This document shows, one piece after another, positions 47,653 through 57,634 of a DNA stretch of 64,000 nt (the first letter of the stretch is position 1; each line of letters starts with the position of its first letter). This DNA is from Termitidicoccus mucosus (GTDB taxonomy: Bacteria > Verrucomicrobiota > Verrucomicrobiia > Opitutales > Opitutaceae): NCBI RefSeq assembly GCF_038725785.1, contig NZ_CP109796.1:6014501-6078500 (forward strand), read 5' to 3'. Position numbers and translations under genes: made by a program. Below the pieces are notes generated by a model. It made no database searches. It was not told the DNA's origin and saw nothing but the letters and a program-made list of their open reading frames with translations.

Positions 47653-49062
47653 TCATGAGTGAGCATGGGTGGTTTTCAGATGCGTTTCCAGCCACATGTG
47701 CGCGCCGGATTCGTCGGTGAAGGCGCCTTCGAGCTGGGCCTCGAAGGCGGCATCGAGGATGGTTTTGAAATGCGTGCCGGGCTTGAGACCGGCGGCGATG
47801 AGGTGGCGGCCGAGCAGGATCGGGCTCGGCGCGTCGCGTTCGATGGCGAGGGCGGCGGCGCGGGCGCGGAGAAGCTCGATGCGTTCGAGCGTTTCGGGCG
47901 AGCGGACCGGCGGACGTCCATCGTGGTCGGCGCGCATGACGAGGCAGAGGTCGTCGATGCCGGCGGGGGCAAGGCGGCGGGCGAGGCGGCGGAGGCTGGT
48001 GTCGGAAAAATCGGGCTGGCCGTTGTGGTGGGCGAGGTGGTTGACGACGAGCGGGCGGACGAAGTCGATGGTGTCGCGGGGAGCGCCAATGCGGGCGAGA
48101 AACGCGTCCGAGAGCGGGCCGCCCGCCGCCTCGTGGCCGGGGCTTATCCAGCGAAGCTGGCCGCGGCGTTCGCCGAATTGGGTGGTGGCGGGTTTGCCGA
48201 GATCGTGGGCGAGGACGGCGAGGAGGAGGGCGCGGCGGCGTTCGGGAGGGGCCTGCGTCCAGTCGGGGATGCGGACAAGGGCGTCGCAGCAGTGCGCGGT
48301 GTGCGTGAACACGTCGCCTTCGGGGTGCCAGGCGGGATCCTGCGGAGTGCCGCGGAGCGCCGCGAGCTCGGGAAAATGCGCGAGCCATTCCGTTTGCTCA
48401 AGCACGTCGAGGCCGCGCGAAGGACACCGGGCTTTTTCGGCCCATTTGGCCCATTCGCCCCAGACGCGTTCGATGGGGAGTTCGGCGTAGGCGGTGCGGA
48501 TGGAGCGGCAGAGCGCGACGGTTTCGGGCGCGAGCGTGAGGTCGAAGCGGGCGGCGAGTTGGAAGCCGCGCAGCACGCGCAGCGGGTCCTCGGCAAACGC
48601 CGCGCTGGTGTGGCGCAGGACGCGGGCTCGCAAGTCGCGTTCGCCGCCGTGCGGATCGATGAGGGTGTTGTTGAACGGGTCGTAGGCGATGGCGTTGATG
48701 GTGAAATCGCGCCGCGCCGCCGCCTCGGCATCGGTCAGGCCGGGCTCGGGCGAGACGGCGAAGCCGCGGTGGCCCGCTCCGGTCTTGGATTCGCGGCGCG
48801 GCAGGCTGAAATCATACTCGGCGCCGTCGATGCGGACCTTGATGACGCCGAAACTGCGGCCGATCACATCGGTGCTGCCAAAAGGCGCGAGCGCGCGGTG
48901 CAGTTCCTCAAACGTGACACCGGGCACCTCCACGTCGAAATCCTTCGCCTCCAGCCCGAGCAAGGCGTCGCGCACGCAGCCGCCGACGAGGCGCGGGCGC
49001 GCGCCGTCGCGGCGGATGGCCCGCAGGGCGGTGAGGAGAGGCTCGGGAAGATGCAGGTTCAT
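47653..49062 (-). CDS. cca: CCA tRNA nucleotidyltransferase
   Basis: A 469-residue polynucleotide adenylyltransferase-family protein. The catalytic head has RLVGGCVRDALLGLEAKDFDVEV (GG-motif with the D-x-D pair), then RRDFTINAIAYDP and AFAEDPLRVLRGFQLAARFD. The C-terminal half has an HD domain (VLAHDLGKP, NHLAHHNG), characteristic of the bacterial CCA-adding enzymes that also have phosphohydrolase activity. It adds or repairs the CCA end of tRNA. The start is the ATG at 49062; a much longer frame (to 49260) reads through sequence that does not look coding. Confidence 0.92.
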   Translation of the reverse strand: MNLHLPEPLLTALRAIRRDGARPRLVGGCVRDALLGLEAKDFDVEVPGVTFEELHRALAPFGSTDVIGRSFGVIKVRIDGAEYDFSLPRRESKTGAGHRGFAVSPEPGLTDAEAAARRDFTINAIAYDPFNNTLIDPHGGERDLRARVLRHTSAAFAEDPLRVLRGFQLAARFDLTLAPETVALCRSIRTAYAELPIERVWGEWAKWAEKARCPSRGLDVLEQTEWLAHFPELAALRGTPQDPAWHPEGDVFTHTAHCCDALVRIPDWTQAPPERRRALLLAVLAHDLGKPATTQFGERRGQLRWISPGHEAAGGPLSDAFLARIGAPRDTIDFVRPLVVNHLAHHNGQPDFSDTSLRRLARRLAPAGIDDLCLVMRADHDGRPPVRSPETLERIELLRARAAALAIERDAPSPILLGRHLIAAGLKPGTHFKTILDAAFEAQLEGAFTDESGAHMWLETHLKTTHAHS

Positions 49063-49147
49063 GGACGCACTGAAAGCCCGAAGGCCGGACGGGGCAAAAC
49101 AGAAGGACGAAAAACATGGGCCCACCTCTCGCTGGCCCGGCGCCCCT

Positions 49148-49546
49148 TCACTTTTCGCTCTTTTCAAACGCGCCCGCGATGACGAAGCCCCAGCCGGCGA
49201 GCAGCAATATCCCGCCGAGCGGCGTGACCGGGCCGAGCCAGCGCGGCCCGCCAAGCGCAAGCCAGTAAAGCGTGCCGGAAAACAGCACCACGCCGGCGAG
49301 CCATGCCCGTGAAGCCCGGCCGGGCCAGCGGGCCAGCCCCGGGTTTGGCCGCGCGCGGGCGAGCAATGCCACTCCCAGCAGCGCGACGGCGTGGATGAGC
49401 TGGTAGTGCACGGCGGTTTCCCATACGTCCAGCCGCCCGGCGGCCACGAGCCGCTCCTTCAATGCGTGCGCGCCAAAGGCGCCCAAGGCCACCCCGCTAA
49501 ATCCCAATATTCCAGCCAATAAGATGTCGAACTGTCTGAATCTCAT
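49148..49546 (-). CDS. DUF423 family membrane protein
   Basis: A 132-residue protein with four hydrophobic segments. The N-terminal LLAGILGFSGVALGAFGAHALKERL and the later AVHYQLIHAVALLGVALL are typical of DUF423. The function of the family is unknown. The start at 49546 (MRFRQFDILLAG) is favoured over 49597 because it begins just before the first hydrophobic segment. It lies 85 bp upstream of the CCA gene in the same direction, and is divergent from the porin gene; the shared intergenic region 49547-49726 probably holds both promoters. Confidence 0.85.
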   Translation of the reverse strand: MRFRQFDILLAGILGFSGVALGAFGAHALKERLVAAGRLDVWETAVHYQLIHAVALLGVALLARARPNPGLARWPGRASRAWLAGVVLFSGTLYWLALGGPRWLGPVTPLGGILLLAGWGFVIAGAFEKSEK

Positions 49547-49726
49547 AATAGTCGCCACAAAGATTGGGAACGTAAAAATCATTCTCCTGTCCCACACGCG
49601 ATAAGAAAAGGTGCCGGATGGAGCATGGGTAAAAACTTAAGACTTGTGTTTTACAAAGGTATCTTTTCTGTTACCAACGCCTTGCATGCCCCAAGGCACA
49701 ACAAACTAACTACAGAACGAAAGACT

Positions 49727-50455
49727 ATGAAAAAAGTTGCAATTCTCCTCGCCTCGCTCGTGGCCGGTTCGGCCATGTTTGCGCAAAGCAGCGAGCCTTC
49801 CTCCTCTTACAAGGTCTCCGCCGATTTCACGTATGCCAATGATTACGTGTTTCGCGGGATCAAACAGGCTGGCAACAGCTTCCAGCCCTCGATCGAGGTG
49901 ACTGTTGATGATTTTTACGTCGGTTTCTGGACCAATCAACCCATCACCAAGCACCAGAATAACGAGTTGGACATCTACGCCGGTTACAAGCAGCAGATCA
50001 CCGACAACCTCCAGCTCGACGTGATCGCCACCTATTACTGGTATCCCGAGGCTGGTGACTACGAAACCGGCAAGACCTACGAGGCCGGCGTCGGCGCCAC
50101 CTATAATTTCCACGGCATTTCCGCCAGCGTTTACGGCTACTACGACTTCCGTCTCGAAGCCACGACGCTTCAAGCCTCGGCGGGCTACAGCTTCCCGATC
50201 GAGCCGCTCGGCACCTCGCTCGACTTCAACGTGTATCTTGGCACCGTTTCCGCCCGCGACGCCGCGCCCGACGCCTTGGCCACCGGCCAGAAGGAAGCCT
50301 ACAACTACTACGGCGCCGACCTGACGCTGCCCTATCGCCTCAACGACAACGCCATCGTCCACGCCGGCCTTCATTATGCCAGCAACGACGGCGAGCCCGT
50401 CTGGGCCGACGACAACAAGCTCTGGTTCACCCTCGGCCTGACGATCGGCTTCTGA
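49727..50455 (+). CDS. TorF-like outer-membrane porin
   Basis: A 242-residue protein with signal peptide (KKVAILLASLVAGSAMFAQ). Alternating polar/hydrophobic strands such as SADFTYANDYVFRGIKQAGNSFQPSIEVTVDDFYVGFWTNQP match the TorF family of putative porins. The last residue is a phenylalanine in LGLTIGF, as needed for beta-barrel assembly. The start at 49727 is chosen for the signal peptide; an upstream frame (49625) has no signal. It is followed by a strong rho-independent terminator (50490-50520), so it is likely monocistronic. Confidence 0.88.
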   Translation: MKKVAILLASLVAGSAMFAQSSEPSSSYKVSADFTYANDYVFRGIKQAGNSFQPSIEVTVDDFYVGFWTNQPITKHQNNELDIYAGYKQQITDNLQLDVIATYYWYPEAGDYETGKTYEAGVGATYNFHGISASVYGYYDFRLEATTLQASAGYSFPIEPLGTSLDFNVYLGTVSARDAAPDALATGQKEAYNYYGADLTLPYRLNDNAIVHAGLHYASNDGEPVWADDNKLWFTLGLTIGF

Positions 50456-50489
50456 TCGCCCGTCGCGTTCCGAGCAAAATTCGATCTCA

Positions 50490-50520
50490 CCCGCCCCTCC
50501 GCAACGAGGGGCGGGTTTTT
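50490..50520 (+). terminator. rho-independent terminator after the porin gene
   Basis: A 10-bp perfect stem (cccgcccctc / gaggggcggg) with a 6-base loop is followed by TTTTT. It sits 35 bp past the porin stop codon, with L13 starting about 77 bp further on. Confidence 0.9.
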
Positions 50521-50596
50521 ATTCTTTTCGATTTCGTGGCAATCTAAGAGTTGACAGCCCCCCGCCAGACGCTAGCACTTGACCCCTTTTCCTTTC

Positions 50597-51025
50597 ATGA
50601 AAACGTTCCTCGCCAAAAAAGAGACAGTTCAACCCAAGTGGTATCTCATTGATGCCGAAGGGGTGGTCCTTGGCCGTCTCGCCGTCAAAATCGCCAACAT
50701 CATCCGCGGGCGCAACAAGGCTTCCTACACGCCGCACGTCGACACGGGCGATTACGTTGTGGTCATCAACGCCGAAAAAGTCGCCGTGACCGGCAAGAAG
50801 GAGGAGAAAAACGAATACATGTTCTTCTCCGGCTACGTCGGCGGCGAGAGCTACCGTTCCTTCGAGCAGATGCGCGAACGCAACCCGGAGTTCATCATCA
50901 AGCACGCGGTCAAGGGCATGCTCCCGAAAAATCGCATCGCGGCCACGATGCTCACCAAGCTCCGCATTTTCAAGGGCCCGGCGCACACGCACGAAGCGCA
51001 GAACCCCGTCAAAATTTCCCTCTGA
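50597..51025 (+). CDS. rplM: ribosomal protein L13
   Basis: A 142-residue large-subunit protein. The signature WYLIDAEGVVLGRLAVKIANIIRGRNKASYTPHVDTGDYVVVINAEKV is complete and is followed by GMLPKNRI and the usual C-terminal region. The ATG at 50597 gives the normal N-terminus (MKTFLAKKETVQPKW). rpsI follows 12 bp downstream, the conserved rplM-rpsI arrangement. A rho-independent terminator precedes it, so its promoter must lie within 50520-50590. Confidence 0.98.
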   Translation: MKTFLAKKETVQPKWYLIDAEGVVLGRLAVKIANIIRGRNKASYTPHVDTGDYVVVINAEKVAVTGKKEEKNEYMFFSGYVGGESYRSFEQMRERNPEFIIKHAVKGMLPKNRIAATMLTKLRIFKGPAHTHEAQNPVKISL

Positions 51026-51037
51026 TTTAAATAGCCC

Positions 51038-51436
51038 ATGAGCGCTGAACAAGCCATCCACCTCGGCACCGGCCGCCGCAAGACCTCCACCGCCCGCGTC
51101 CGCCTTTTCGAAGGCACCGGCAAGCTCGTCGTCAACGACCGCGACATCGAGAACTATTTCTCGCACGAGAATTTCGCCAAGCAAGCCTACGCGCCCCTGC
51201 TCACCGTCGAGCTGCGCGACAAGATCGACGTCGTGGCCCTCGTTGACGGTGGCGGCGTCTCCGGCCAGGCCGGCGCGGTCGCGCACGGCATCGCCCGCGC
51301 GCTCCAGAAGATGAACCCGGAGCTTCGTTCCGCGCTCAAGAAGGCAGGCCACCTCAAGCGCGACCCGCGCGAGAAAGAGCGCAAGAAGCCCGGTCAGCCC
51401 GGCGCCCGCAAGCGCTACCAGTTCTCGAAGCGCTGA
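51038..51436 (+). CDS. rpsI: ribosomal protein S9
   Basis: A 132-residue protein with the expected features: LGTGRRKTSTARVRLFEGTG at the N-terminus, GGGVSGQAGAVAHGIARALQKMNPELRS, and the basic tail ending KKPGQPGARKRYQFSKR, which reaches the ribosomal P-site. It is cotranscribed with rplM, and a rho-independent terminator (51483-51517) lies 47 bp after the stop. Confidence 0.98.
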   Translation: MSAEQAIHLGTGRRKTSTARVRLFEGTGKLVVNDRDIENYFSHENFAKQAYAPLLTVELRDKIDVVALVDGGGVSGQAGAVAHGIARALQKMNPELRSALKKAGHLKRDPREKERKKPGQPGARKRYQFSKR

Positions 51437-51482
51437 GTCCCGGCCCCGGCCGATTCCAGCTTGGCTGGAGAACGGTTTTCGC

Positions 51483-51517
51483 AGCCGCCCTTCCCAAGGA
51501 GAGGGCGGCTTTTTTTG
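51483..51517 (+). terminator. rho-independent terminator after rpsI
   Basis: A 9-bp stem agccgccct / agggcggct with a loop of about 10 bases is followed by eight Ts. This is the natural end of the rplM-rpsI transcript. The adjacent stretch 51518-51740 shows no gene. Confidence 0.92.
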
Positions 51518-51740
51518 CGCCTGCTCGAAAGGACGACTTTTTTGGTCTCACGCCATTTCGCATTCACGTAAATAATGGAGCCCTTGCGCCCCGAAGCGGA
51601 CGATACGGAGGTCGTCCCTCCAGGAGCCCATGGTATGCGTTTGAATGCGACAGACGCAATGAGGGAGGCTCGCCTGTTGTCTCCCGGAAATGGGTTTCGC
51701 AATCGAGGCACCCGGCGCAGGCGGGGATTTGGCATAGGCG

Positions 51741-52853
51741 TCAGCGCCACGCGGTGACCGTCTCGACCAGCGCCTCCACGCATTCGATGCGGGCCTGCGG
51801 GGTGATGCCGTGGCCGAGGTTGAAGATGTGCCCGCCGGGAAGTCCGCGCATCGATTCGAGCAGGCGCGCGGTTTCGCGGCGCGTGATCGCGGGCGTGGTT
51901 TGCAGGATGGATGGGTCGAGATTCCCTTGGAGGGCGACGCTCGCGGGAAGGTTGCGGCGGACGATGGAGAGATCGGAGGTCCAGTCGATGCTGAGCGCGC
52001 ACGCGCCGCAGAAGGCTTGGGCGATGTGGTGCGGCGCGGTGTTTTTCGCATAGAGAATCACCGGAAAATCCGGCGGCAGCGCGGCGATGATCTCGCGTAT
52101 CCAGTTCAGGGAGGCAGTTTCGTAATCGGGACCGGCGATGACGCCGCCCCAGGAGTCGAAGATCTGGATGGCGTCGGCCCCGGCGGCGATCTGCATCTTG
52201 AAATAAGCGATGAGCGCGGCGGTGAGTTTGGCGAGGAGCGCATCGAACGCGGCGCGGTCGGTGTGGAAAAGCAGCTTGGCCCGGGCGAAATCGTCGGAGC
52301 TGCCGCCTTCGAGCATGTAGGCGGCGAGCGTCCAGGGGGAGCCGCCGAAGCCGAGGAGGGCCTTCGTGGAATGCGGAATGCGGAATGGGGTTCCGAGCGA
52401 AGCGACATGCCTGCCATGCGGAATGACGGATGGCGGCGTCGCGGCAGGGGTGAGTTCGTGCTTGAGGATGCGAAGGGCGTCGGCGACGTAGGCGAGCCTT
52501 TCGGGAACGGCTTCGGCGGGCGCGAGGGCGTCGATGTCGGCGCGGGTTTCGAGGCGGCGCTCCATCGCGATGCCGCCGGTGTCGCGGAAGGTGTAGGGCT
52601 GGCCGAGCGCCTCGGGAATGACAAGGATGTCGGAGAAGAGAATGGCGGCGTCGATGCCGGGGAAGCGGCGGAGCGGCTGGAGCGTGACCTCGGCGGCGAG
52701 CGCGGGCGTGCGCACCATTGCAAGGAAGGAGTGGCGGGCCTTGAGGGCGCGGTATTCGGGCAGGTAGCGGCCGGCCTGGCGCATGATCCAGAGCGGAGGG
52801 CGCTCAAGCGGCTGGCCGGCGCAGGCGGCGAGGAAACGGTCGCGGGAGGTCAT
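51741..52853 (-). CDS. hemE: uroporphyrinogen decarboxylase with in-frame insert
   Basis: A 370-residue protein. HemE hallmarks: PLWIMRQAGRYLPEYRAL (substrate arginines), the catalytic aspartate in LFSDILVIPEALG, GFGGSPWTLAAYMLEGG and LQGNLDP. It decarboxylates uroporphyrinogen III to coproporphyrinogen III for heme. Unlike the three UroD-type methyltransferases it keeps the arginines and lacks the HxC zinc motif. About 28 residues (TPPSVIPHGRHVASLGTPFR...) after LRILKHEL are extra relative to the family and come from a dispersed repeat (plus-strand 52365-52440, cggaatgcggaatgcggaatg). The start is set at the ATG at 52853. It is divergent from the MazEF-like module. Confidence 0.95.
   Translation of the reverse strand: MTSRDRFLAACAGQPLERPPLWIMRQAGRYLPEYRALKARHSFLAMVRTPALAAEVTLQPLRRFPGIDAAILFSDILVIPEALGQPYTFRDTGGIAMERRLETRADIDALAPAEAVPERLAYVADALRILKHELTPAATPPSVIPHGRHVASLGTPFRIPHSTKALLGFGGSPWTLAAYMLEGGSSDDFARAKLLFHTDRAAFDALLAKLTAALIAYFKMQIAAGADAIQIFDSWGGVIAGPDYETASLNWIREIIAALPPDFPVILYAKNTAPHHIAQAFCGACALSIDWTSDLSIVRRNLPASVALQGNLDPSILQTTPAITRRETARLLESMRGLPGGHIFNLGHGITPQARIECVEALVETVTAWR
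52365..52440. repeat. repeat-derived insertion within hemE
   Basis: A stretch with tandem ggaatgc units (cggaatgcggaatgcgg) and a later gcggaatgacggatg. The block gives residues of the type TPFRIPHST, similar to NSAFRNPHSAF encoded by the palindromic repeat inside the RACo-like gene. It does not break the frame. Confidence 0.7.
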
Positions 52854-52975
52854 GCCGGAATGCTGGGAGCCGGGGCGCGAAAGGCGAGACCGGAGGCGGG
52901 GGATCATGCCACTGTCCCCAATCATGCCAATCGCGGCCCCCTTGACAAAACAGGACGCGTAGGAAAAGGTAAGAC

Positions 52976-53227
52976 ATGCAACTCACACTCTCCAGCAAGG
53001 GACAGATTGTCCTCCCCGCCGCCCTGCGCCGCAGCCTGCGCCTGCGCCCCCGCGCCAAGCTCGAAGCCGAGGAGCGCGACGGCGGCATTTTCCTGCGCCC
53101 CGCCGCCCGCCCGAAAAAAGTCGAGCCGATTGAGTATCTGCCTCCCGGCGCGATCAAACTCACGCAACGCGAATGCGAAATGATGGACGCCCTTGCCGGG
53201 GAGGATGACGCCCCTGATTTTTCATGA
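52976..53227 (+). CDS. AbrB/MazE-like antitoxin
   Basis: An 83-residue protein. The SpoVT/AbrB swapped-hairpin DNA-binding fold covers the first 45 residues: MQLTLSSKGQIVLPAALRRSLRLRPRAKLEAEE. The C-terminal part is loosely structured, as expected for an antitoxin that binds its toxin. The stop overlaps the toxin start (ATGA at 53224-53227), the usual arrangement. It probably autoregulates the operon through binding upstream. The module lies between hemE and a divergent XRE gene and is bracketed by a 12-bp direct repeat. Confidence 0.85.
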   Translation: MQLTLSSKGQIVLPAALRRSLRLRPRAKLEAEERDGGIFLRPAARPKKVEPIEYLPPGAIKLTQRECEMMDALAGEDDAPDFS

Positions 53228-53577
53228 GCACGAGCAACGCCCCCGCGCAATGGGATGTCGTCAAGGTCCGTGTCAACCCGCACGACCGCGACGAGCATCC
53301 CGCCGTCATTATCTCGCCCGATGAATTGTGCGCCAATCCGCACAAGGCGAAGCTGAACGTGCTCTATGGCACGACGCGCCGTCCGGCTGGCGGCGCGGGC
53401 CTGTTCGATGTCACCCTGAACGGAGCGGACGGGCTGGAGCATCCCACGAATTTTGATTGCTCCTATGTCTACACCATCGACCGCGCCCGAATCAGCACGC
53501 ACATGGGGCGCGTGGCGCATGAACGCCGCCGCCAGATCGGACGCAAAATCATCGCCACATTCCGCCTGCCGATTTGA
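53224..53577 (+). CDS. PemK/MazF-like toxin
   Basis: A 117-residue protein with the N-terminus of the PemK/MazF fold: WDVVKVRVNPHDRDEHPAVIISPDELCANP, then LNVLYGTTRRPAG, and the late DCSYVYTIDRARISTHMGRV. MazF proteins are mRNA interferases. The family's key arginine and serine/threonine residues cannot all be mapped by eye, so activity is inferred from the antitoxin partner. It is coupled to the antitoxin by a 4-bp overlap. A distant MazF-like relative is an alternative to a classical MazF. Confidence 0.8.
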   Translation: MSTSNAPAQWDVVKVRVNPHDRDEHPAVIISPDELCANPHKAKLNVLYGTTRRPAGGAGLFDVTLNGADGLEHPTNFDCSYVYTIDRARISTHMGRVAHERRRQIGRKIIATFRLPI

Positions 53578-53601
53578 CTGTCCCCAATGGGGACTTTTGT
53601 T

Positions 53602-53913
53602 TCAGTTCGTAATGGGTATCAGTCCATGCCCGCCCGCCCGGCGGCGGTAGCGGCTGCGCAATCCCAAGTCGGGCGCGGCGGTCTTGGCGAGCAGGGTGAC
53701 GGGGTTCAGGCCCATCGCCTGCGCCAGCCGGAAAAACGTGTCGATGGTCGGCACCCGCATCCCGCGCTCCACGTAGCTCACCATCTGCTGGGAAATCCCA
53801 GCCCGTCCCGCCACCTCCGACATGGAAAGCACCTGACTCTCCCGCTCCTCCCGCAGCAATCGAGCCACTGCGGAGCAAACCTCCGAGCGAAGAGCATCTT
53901 CCTCTTTCGTCAT
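53602..53913 (-). CDS. XRE-family helix-turn-helix regulator
   Basis: A 103-residue protein with an XRE/Cro-type domain: LREERESQVLSMSEVAGRAGISQQMVSYVERGMRVPTIDTFFRLAQAMGLNPVTLL (residues about 20-75). It has a short basic C-terminus. It is divergent from the gene at 54125 and convergent with the toxin gene; the palindrome upstream (53942-53963) is a probable autoregulatory operator. It could control the module beside it, although that already has its own AbrB-type antitoxin. Confidence 0.88.
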   Translation of the reverse strand: MTKEEDALRSEVCSAVARLLREERESQVLSMSEVAGRAGISQQMVSYVERGMRVPTIDTFFRLAQAMGLNPVTLLAKTAAPDLGLRSRYRRRAGGHGLIPITN

Positions 53914-53941
53914 TCCCCCATAAATCTCAAACCAAGGATTG

Positions 53942-53963
53942 CCTAACTATAACTATAGTTAGG
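53942..53963. promoter_or_regulatory. palindromic operator candidate for the XRE regulator
   Basis: cctaactataactatagttagg is an inverted repeat with arms cctaactata / tatagttagg around its centre, 29 bases upstream of the XRE start codon. Its position and symmetry fit a homodimeric repressor site in the regulator's own promoter. Confidence 0.5.
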
Positions 53964-54124
53964 TTTAGGTATTGGTGCCTGTCCGCAGTTTATTTTGGCT
54001 GTGCTTCGATTTTCCTTGTTAAACTGCCCGCAGCAGCCACTTCGTTCCGCAGGCCCGCGCCCGTTTCCCGCTGTTTGCAAATGGCCGCGCGCCCGTCTTC
54101 TCTAAAACAGGAGGAGCGCCCGCC

Positions 54125-54436
54125 ATGGAGCTTTCCCGTCACCAAGCAGCGGCCGATCCGCTTCAAAAAGCCGGTCAGGAAGCAGACGACGGGAAGGCTG
54201 CGTCAAGGATGAGCATCATAAAGAAGCTGGCTGACACGGCATTGATACGAGGATACGACGACAAGGATCACTGCATCTATATAAACTTGCTCGAAAAGAA
54301 AAATGACCAGGACTGGGAATTGATAGAAATCAGGCACCAGAGATACCGGGAGTTGGGCATTCGGAAATTAAGCGTTCTCATGCTTGGACCCAATGGGGAG
54401 ACATGGCGGCTTCCCGATGACATTTTCCCATCCTGA
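54125..54436 (+). CDS. small hypothetical protein, 103 residues
   Basis: The ATG at 54125 is preceded by AGGAGGA about a dozen bases upstream, a good ribosome binding site. The protein is mixed polar, with IKKLADTALIRGYDDKDHCIYINLLEKKNDQDWELIEIRHQRYRELGIRKLSVLML and no membrane segment. No family was recognised. It is less GC-rich than neighbouring genes and sits beside an XRE regulator and a MITE-like repeat, which suggests an accessory origin. Confidence 0.6.
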   Translation: MELSRHQAAADPLQKAGQEADDGKAASRMSIIKKLADTALIRGYDDKDHCIYINLLEKKNDQDWELIEIRHQRYRELGIRKLSVLMLGPNGETWRLPDDIFPS

Positions 54437-54453
54437 AGGGTCCATGCCCTATT

Positions 54454-54576
54454 TATAGTGTTTTCATTTAACATTGGCGCGACAGCGCCGGTAGGGCGAG
54501 GCCTCCGGCTGAGCCGCGGCTCGGCGGGGACGCCTCGCCCTACCATTTGGAGCCAATGTTGAGAGAAAATACTATA
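54454..54576. mobile_element. MITE-like element, copy D (best preserved)
   Basis: A 123-bp element with near-inverted ends tatagtgttttcattta and gagagaaaatactata. The palindromic core runs cggtagggcgaggcctccgg through gctgagccgcggctcggcgg to ggacgcctcgccctacc. It matches copy C (39090-39210) along its length. It lies between a small orphan gene and the MsbA-like gene and has no coding capacity. Confidence 0.8.
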
Positions 54577-54625
54577 AGGGACGGCCTCTTGTAACGCGCC
54601 CGCGGGAAGCTCGCGCGATCCGGCT

Positions 54626-56476
<1,851 letters not shown>

Positions 56477-56572
56477 GCGGGAGGGTTCTGCTGGACGGAC
56501 GAAAACCGTGTGAGATCGGATGTGGCGGGGCGAATAGATTTTTTTAGGGCGGAATCGGCCGATGCGCCGGGG

Positions 56573-57475
56573 TCAGTCCTTGGACGAGCGGACGTCGAGC
56601 GCGTCGCGCAGGCCGTCGCCAAGGAAATTGAGCGAAAGCAGGGTCAGGGAGAAAATGAAGCCGGGAATCGCAAGGAGCCAGGCGTATTCCTCCATTTTCT
56701 CGGCGCCTTCCTTGATCAGCGTGCCCCACGAACTCATGGGCGGCTGCACGCCGAGGCCAAGGAAGCTCAAAAATGCCTCCAACAGCATGACCGACGGGAT
56801 GGTGAGCGTGATGTAAACGATGATCGGGCCGAGAATGTTGGGCAGGATGTGGCGGAAGATGATGCGACGTTTGCCGAAGCCGAGCGAGCGGGCCGCCTCG
56901 ATGAACTCCATGCGTTTCACCGCCATGACCTGGCTGCGGACGATGCGCGCCATGGTGAGCCATTCGACCGCGCCGATCGCGGCGAAGAGGAGGTAGATGT
57001 TTCGCCCGAAAAAAGTCATCAGCAGGATGACAAAGACGGGGAAGGGGAACGAGTAGATGATGTCCACGGCGCGCATCATGGCGGCATCGAGCCTGCCGCC
57101 GAAGTAGCCGGCGACGGCCCCGTAGGTGATGCCGATGACGAGGGCGACAAACGTCGCGCAAAGTCCGACCATGAGCGAGATGCGCCCGCCGGTGAGGATG
57201 CGGACGAGCTGGTCGCGCCCGAGGTCGTCGGTGCCCAGCCAATGCGACGCGCTCGGGCCGGCGGCGCCGAGATCGAGGTTTTGCTCCATGTAATCGTAGG
57301 GGCTGAGCGCGGGGCCGAAGAGGCAGGGCAGCACGAGGATGACGAGGGTGACGAGGCCGGCCATCGCGAGTTTGTTCTTGCGCAGCCGCAGCCAGGCATC
57401 GAGGCCGAGCGAGCGGCCTTTCTCGACCGGCCCGGCGGTTGCCGGCGTGGCGGGGATGGGAGATGCGGCGGACAT
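56573..57475 (-). CDS. oligopeptide/dipeptide ABC transporter permease (OppC-like)
   Basis: A 300-residue permease with about six transmembrane segments. The N-terminal RKNKLAMAGLVTLVILVLPCLF and the conserved EFIEAARSLGFGKRRIIFRHILPNI (EAA loop) are typical of the OppC type, as is LGTDDLGRDQLVRIL. It would pair with the OppB-like protein of the next gene upstream (57635-58612). The start at 57475 is preferred over 57517 on length. Neither a substrate-binding protein nor OppD/OppF ATPases are in the window. Confidence 0.92.
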   Translation of the reverse strand: MSAASPIPATPATAGPVEKGRSLGLDAWLRLRKNKLAMAGLVTLVILVLPCLFGPALSPYDYMEQNLDLGAAGPSASHWLGTDDLGRDQLVRILTGGRISLMVGLCATFVALVIGITYGAVAGYFGGRLDAAMMRAVDIIYSFPFPVFVILLMTFFGRNIYLLFAAIGAVEWLTMARIVRSQVMAVKRMEFIEAARSLGFGKRRIIFRHILPNILGPIIVYITLTIPSVMLLEAFLSFLGLGVQPPMSSWGTLIKEGAEKMEEYAWLLAIPGFIFSLTLLSLNFLGDGLRDALDVRSSKD

Positions 57476-57510
57476 GGGTGCGGTGCGGGATTTCTCGTTC
57501 GGTTTTAATG

Positions 57511-57579
57511 GCCACAAAGAGGCACAAGAATCACAAAGAAAAACAATTCCATCTTGTGCCTTTTGTGCCTCTTTGTGGC
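57511..57579. repeat. 17-bp perfect inverted repeat
   Basis: gccacaaagaggcacaa (57511-57527) and its reverse complement (57563-57579) frame a 35-base centre between the two permease genes. The arms resemble the family of aagaggcacaa-type repeats and are not associated with a T-tract. Confidence 0.75.
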
Positions 57580-57634
57580 TATTTCATAGGTTTGTTTTTT
57601 GTCCCGATTCTTTCTCTTTCTCAAAACATCCGTT

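Larger units (their letters stand above)
52911..53588. repeat. 12-bp direct repeats flanking the toxin-antitoxin module
   Basis: actgtccccaat occurs at 52911-52922 and again at 53577-53588, bracketing both module genes. It may mark the limits of an inserted cassette, or be chance or a regulatory sequence. Confidence 0.5.

Noticed and set aside
51741-52853. Assigning hemE to the corrinoid methyltransferase set
   Set aside because: It has HemE arginine and aspartate motifs and lacks the HxC...C zinc site, so it is a genuine uroporphyrinogen decarboxylase.
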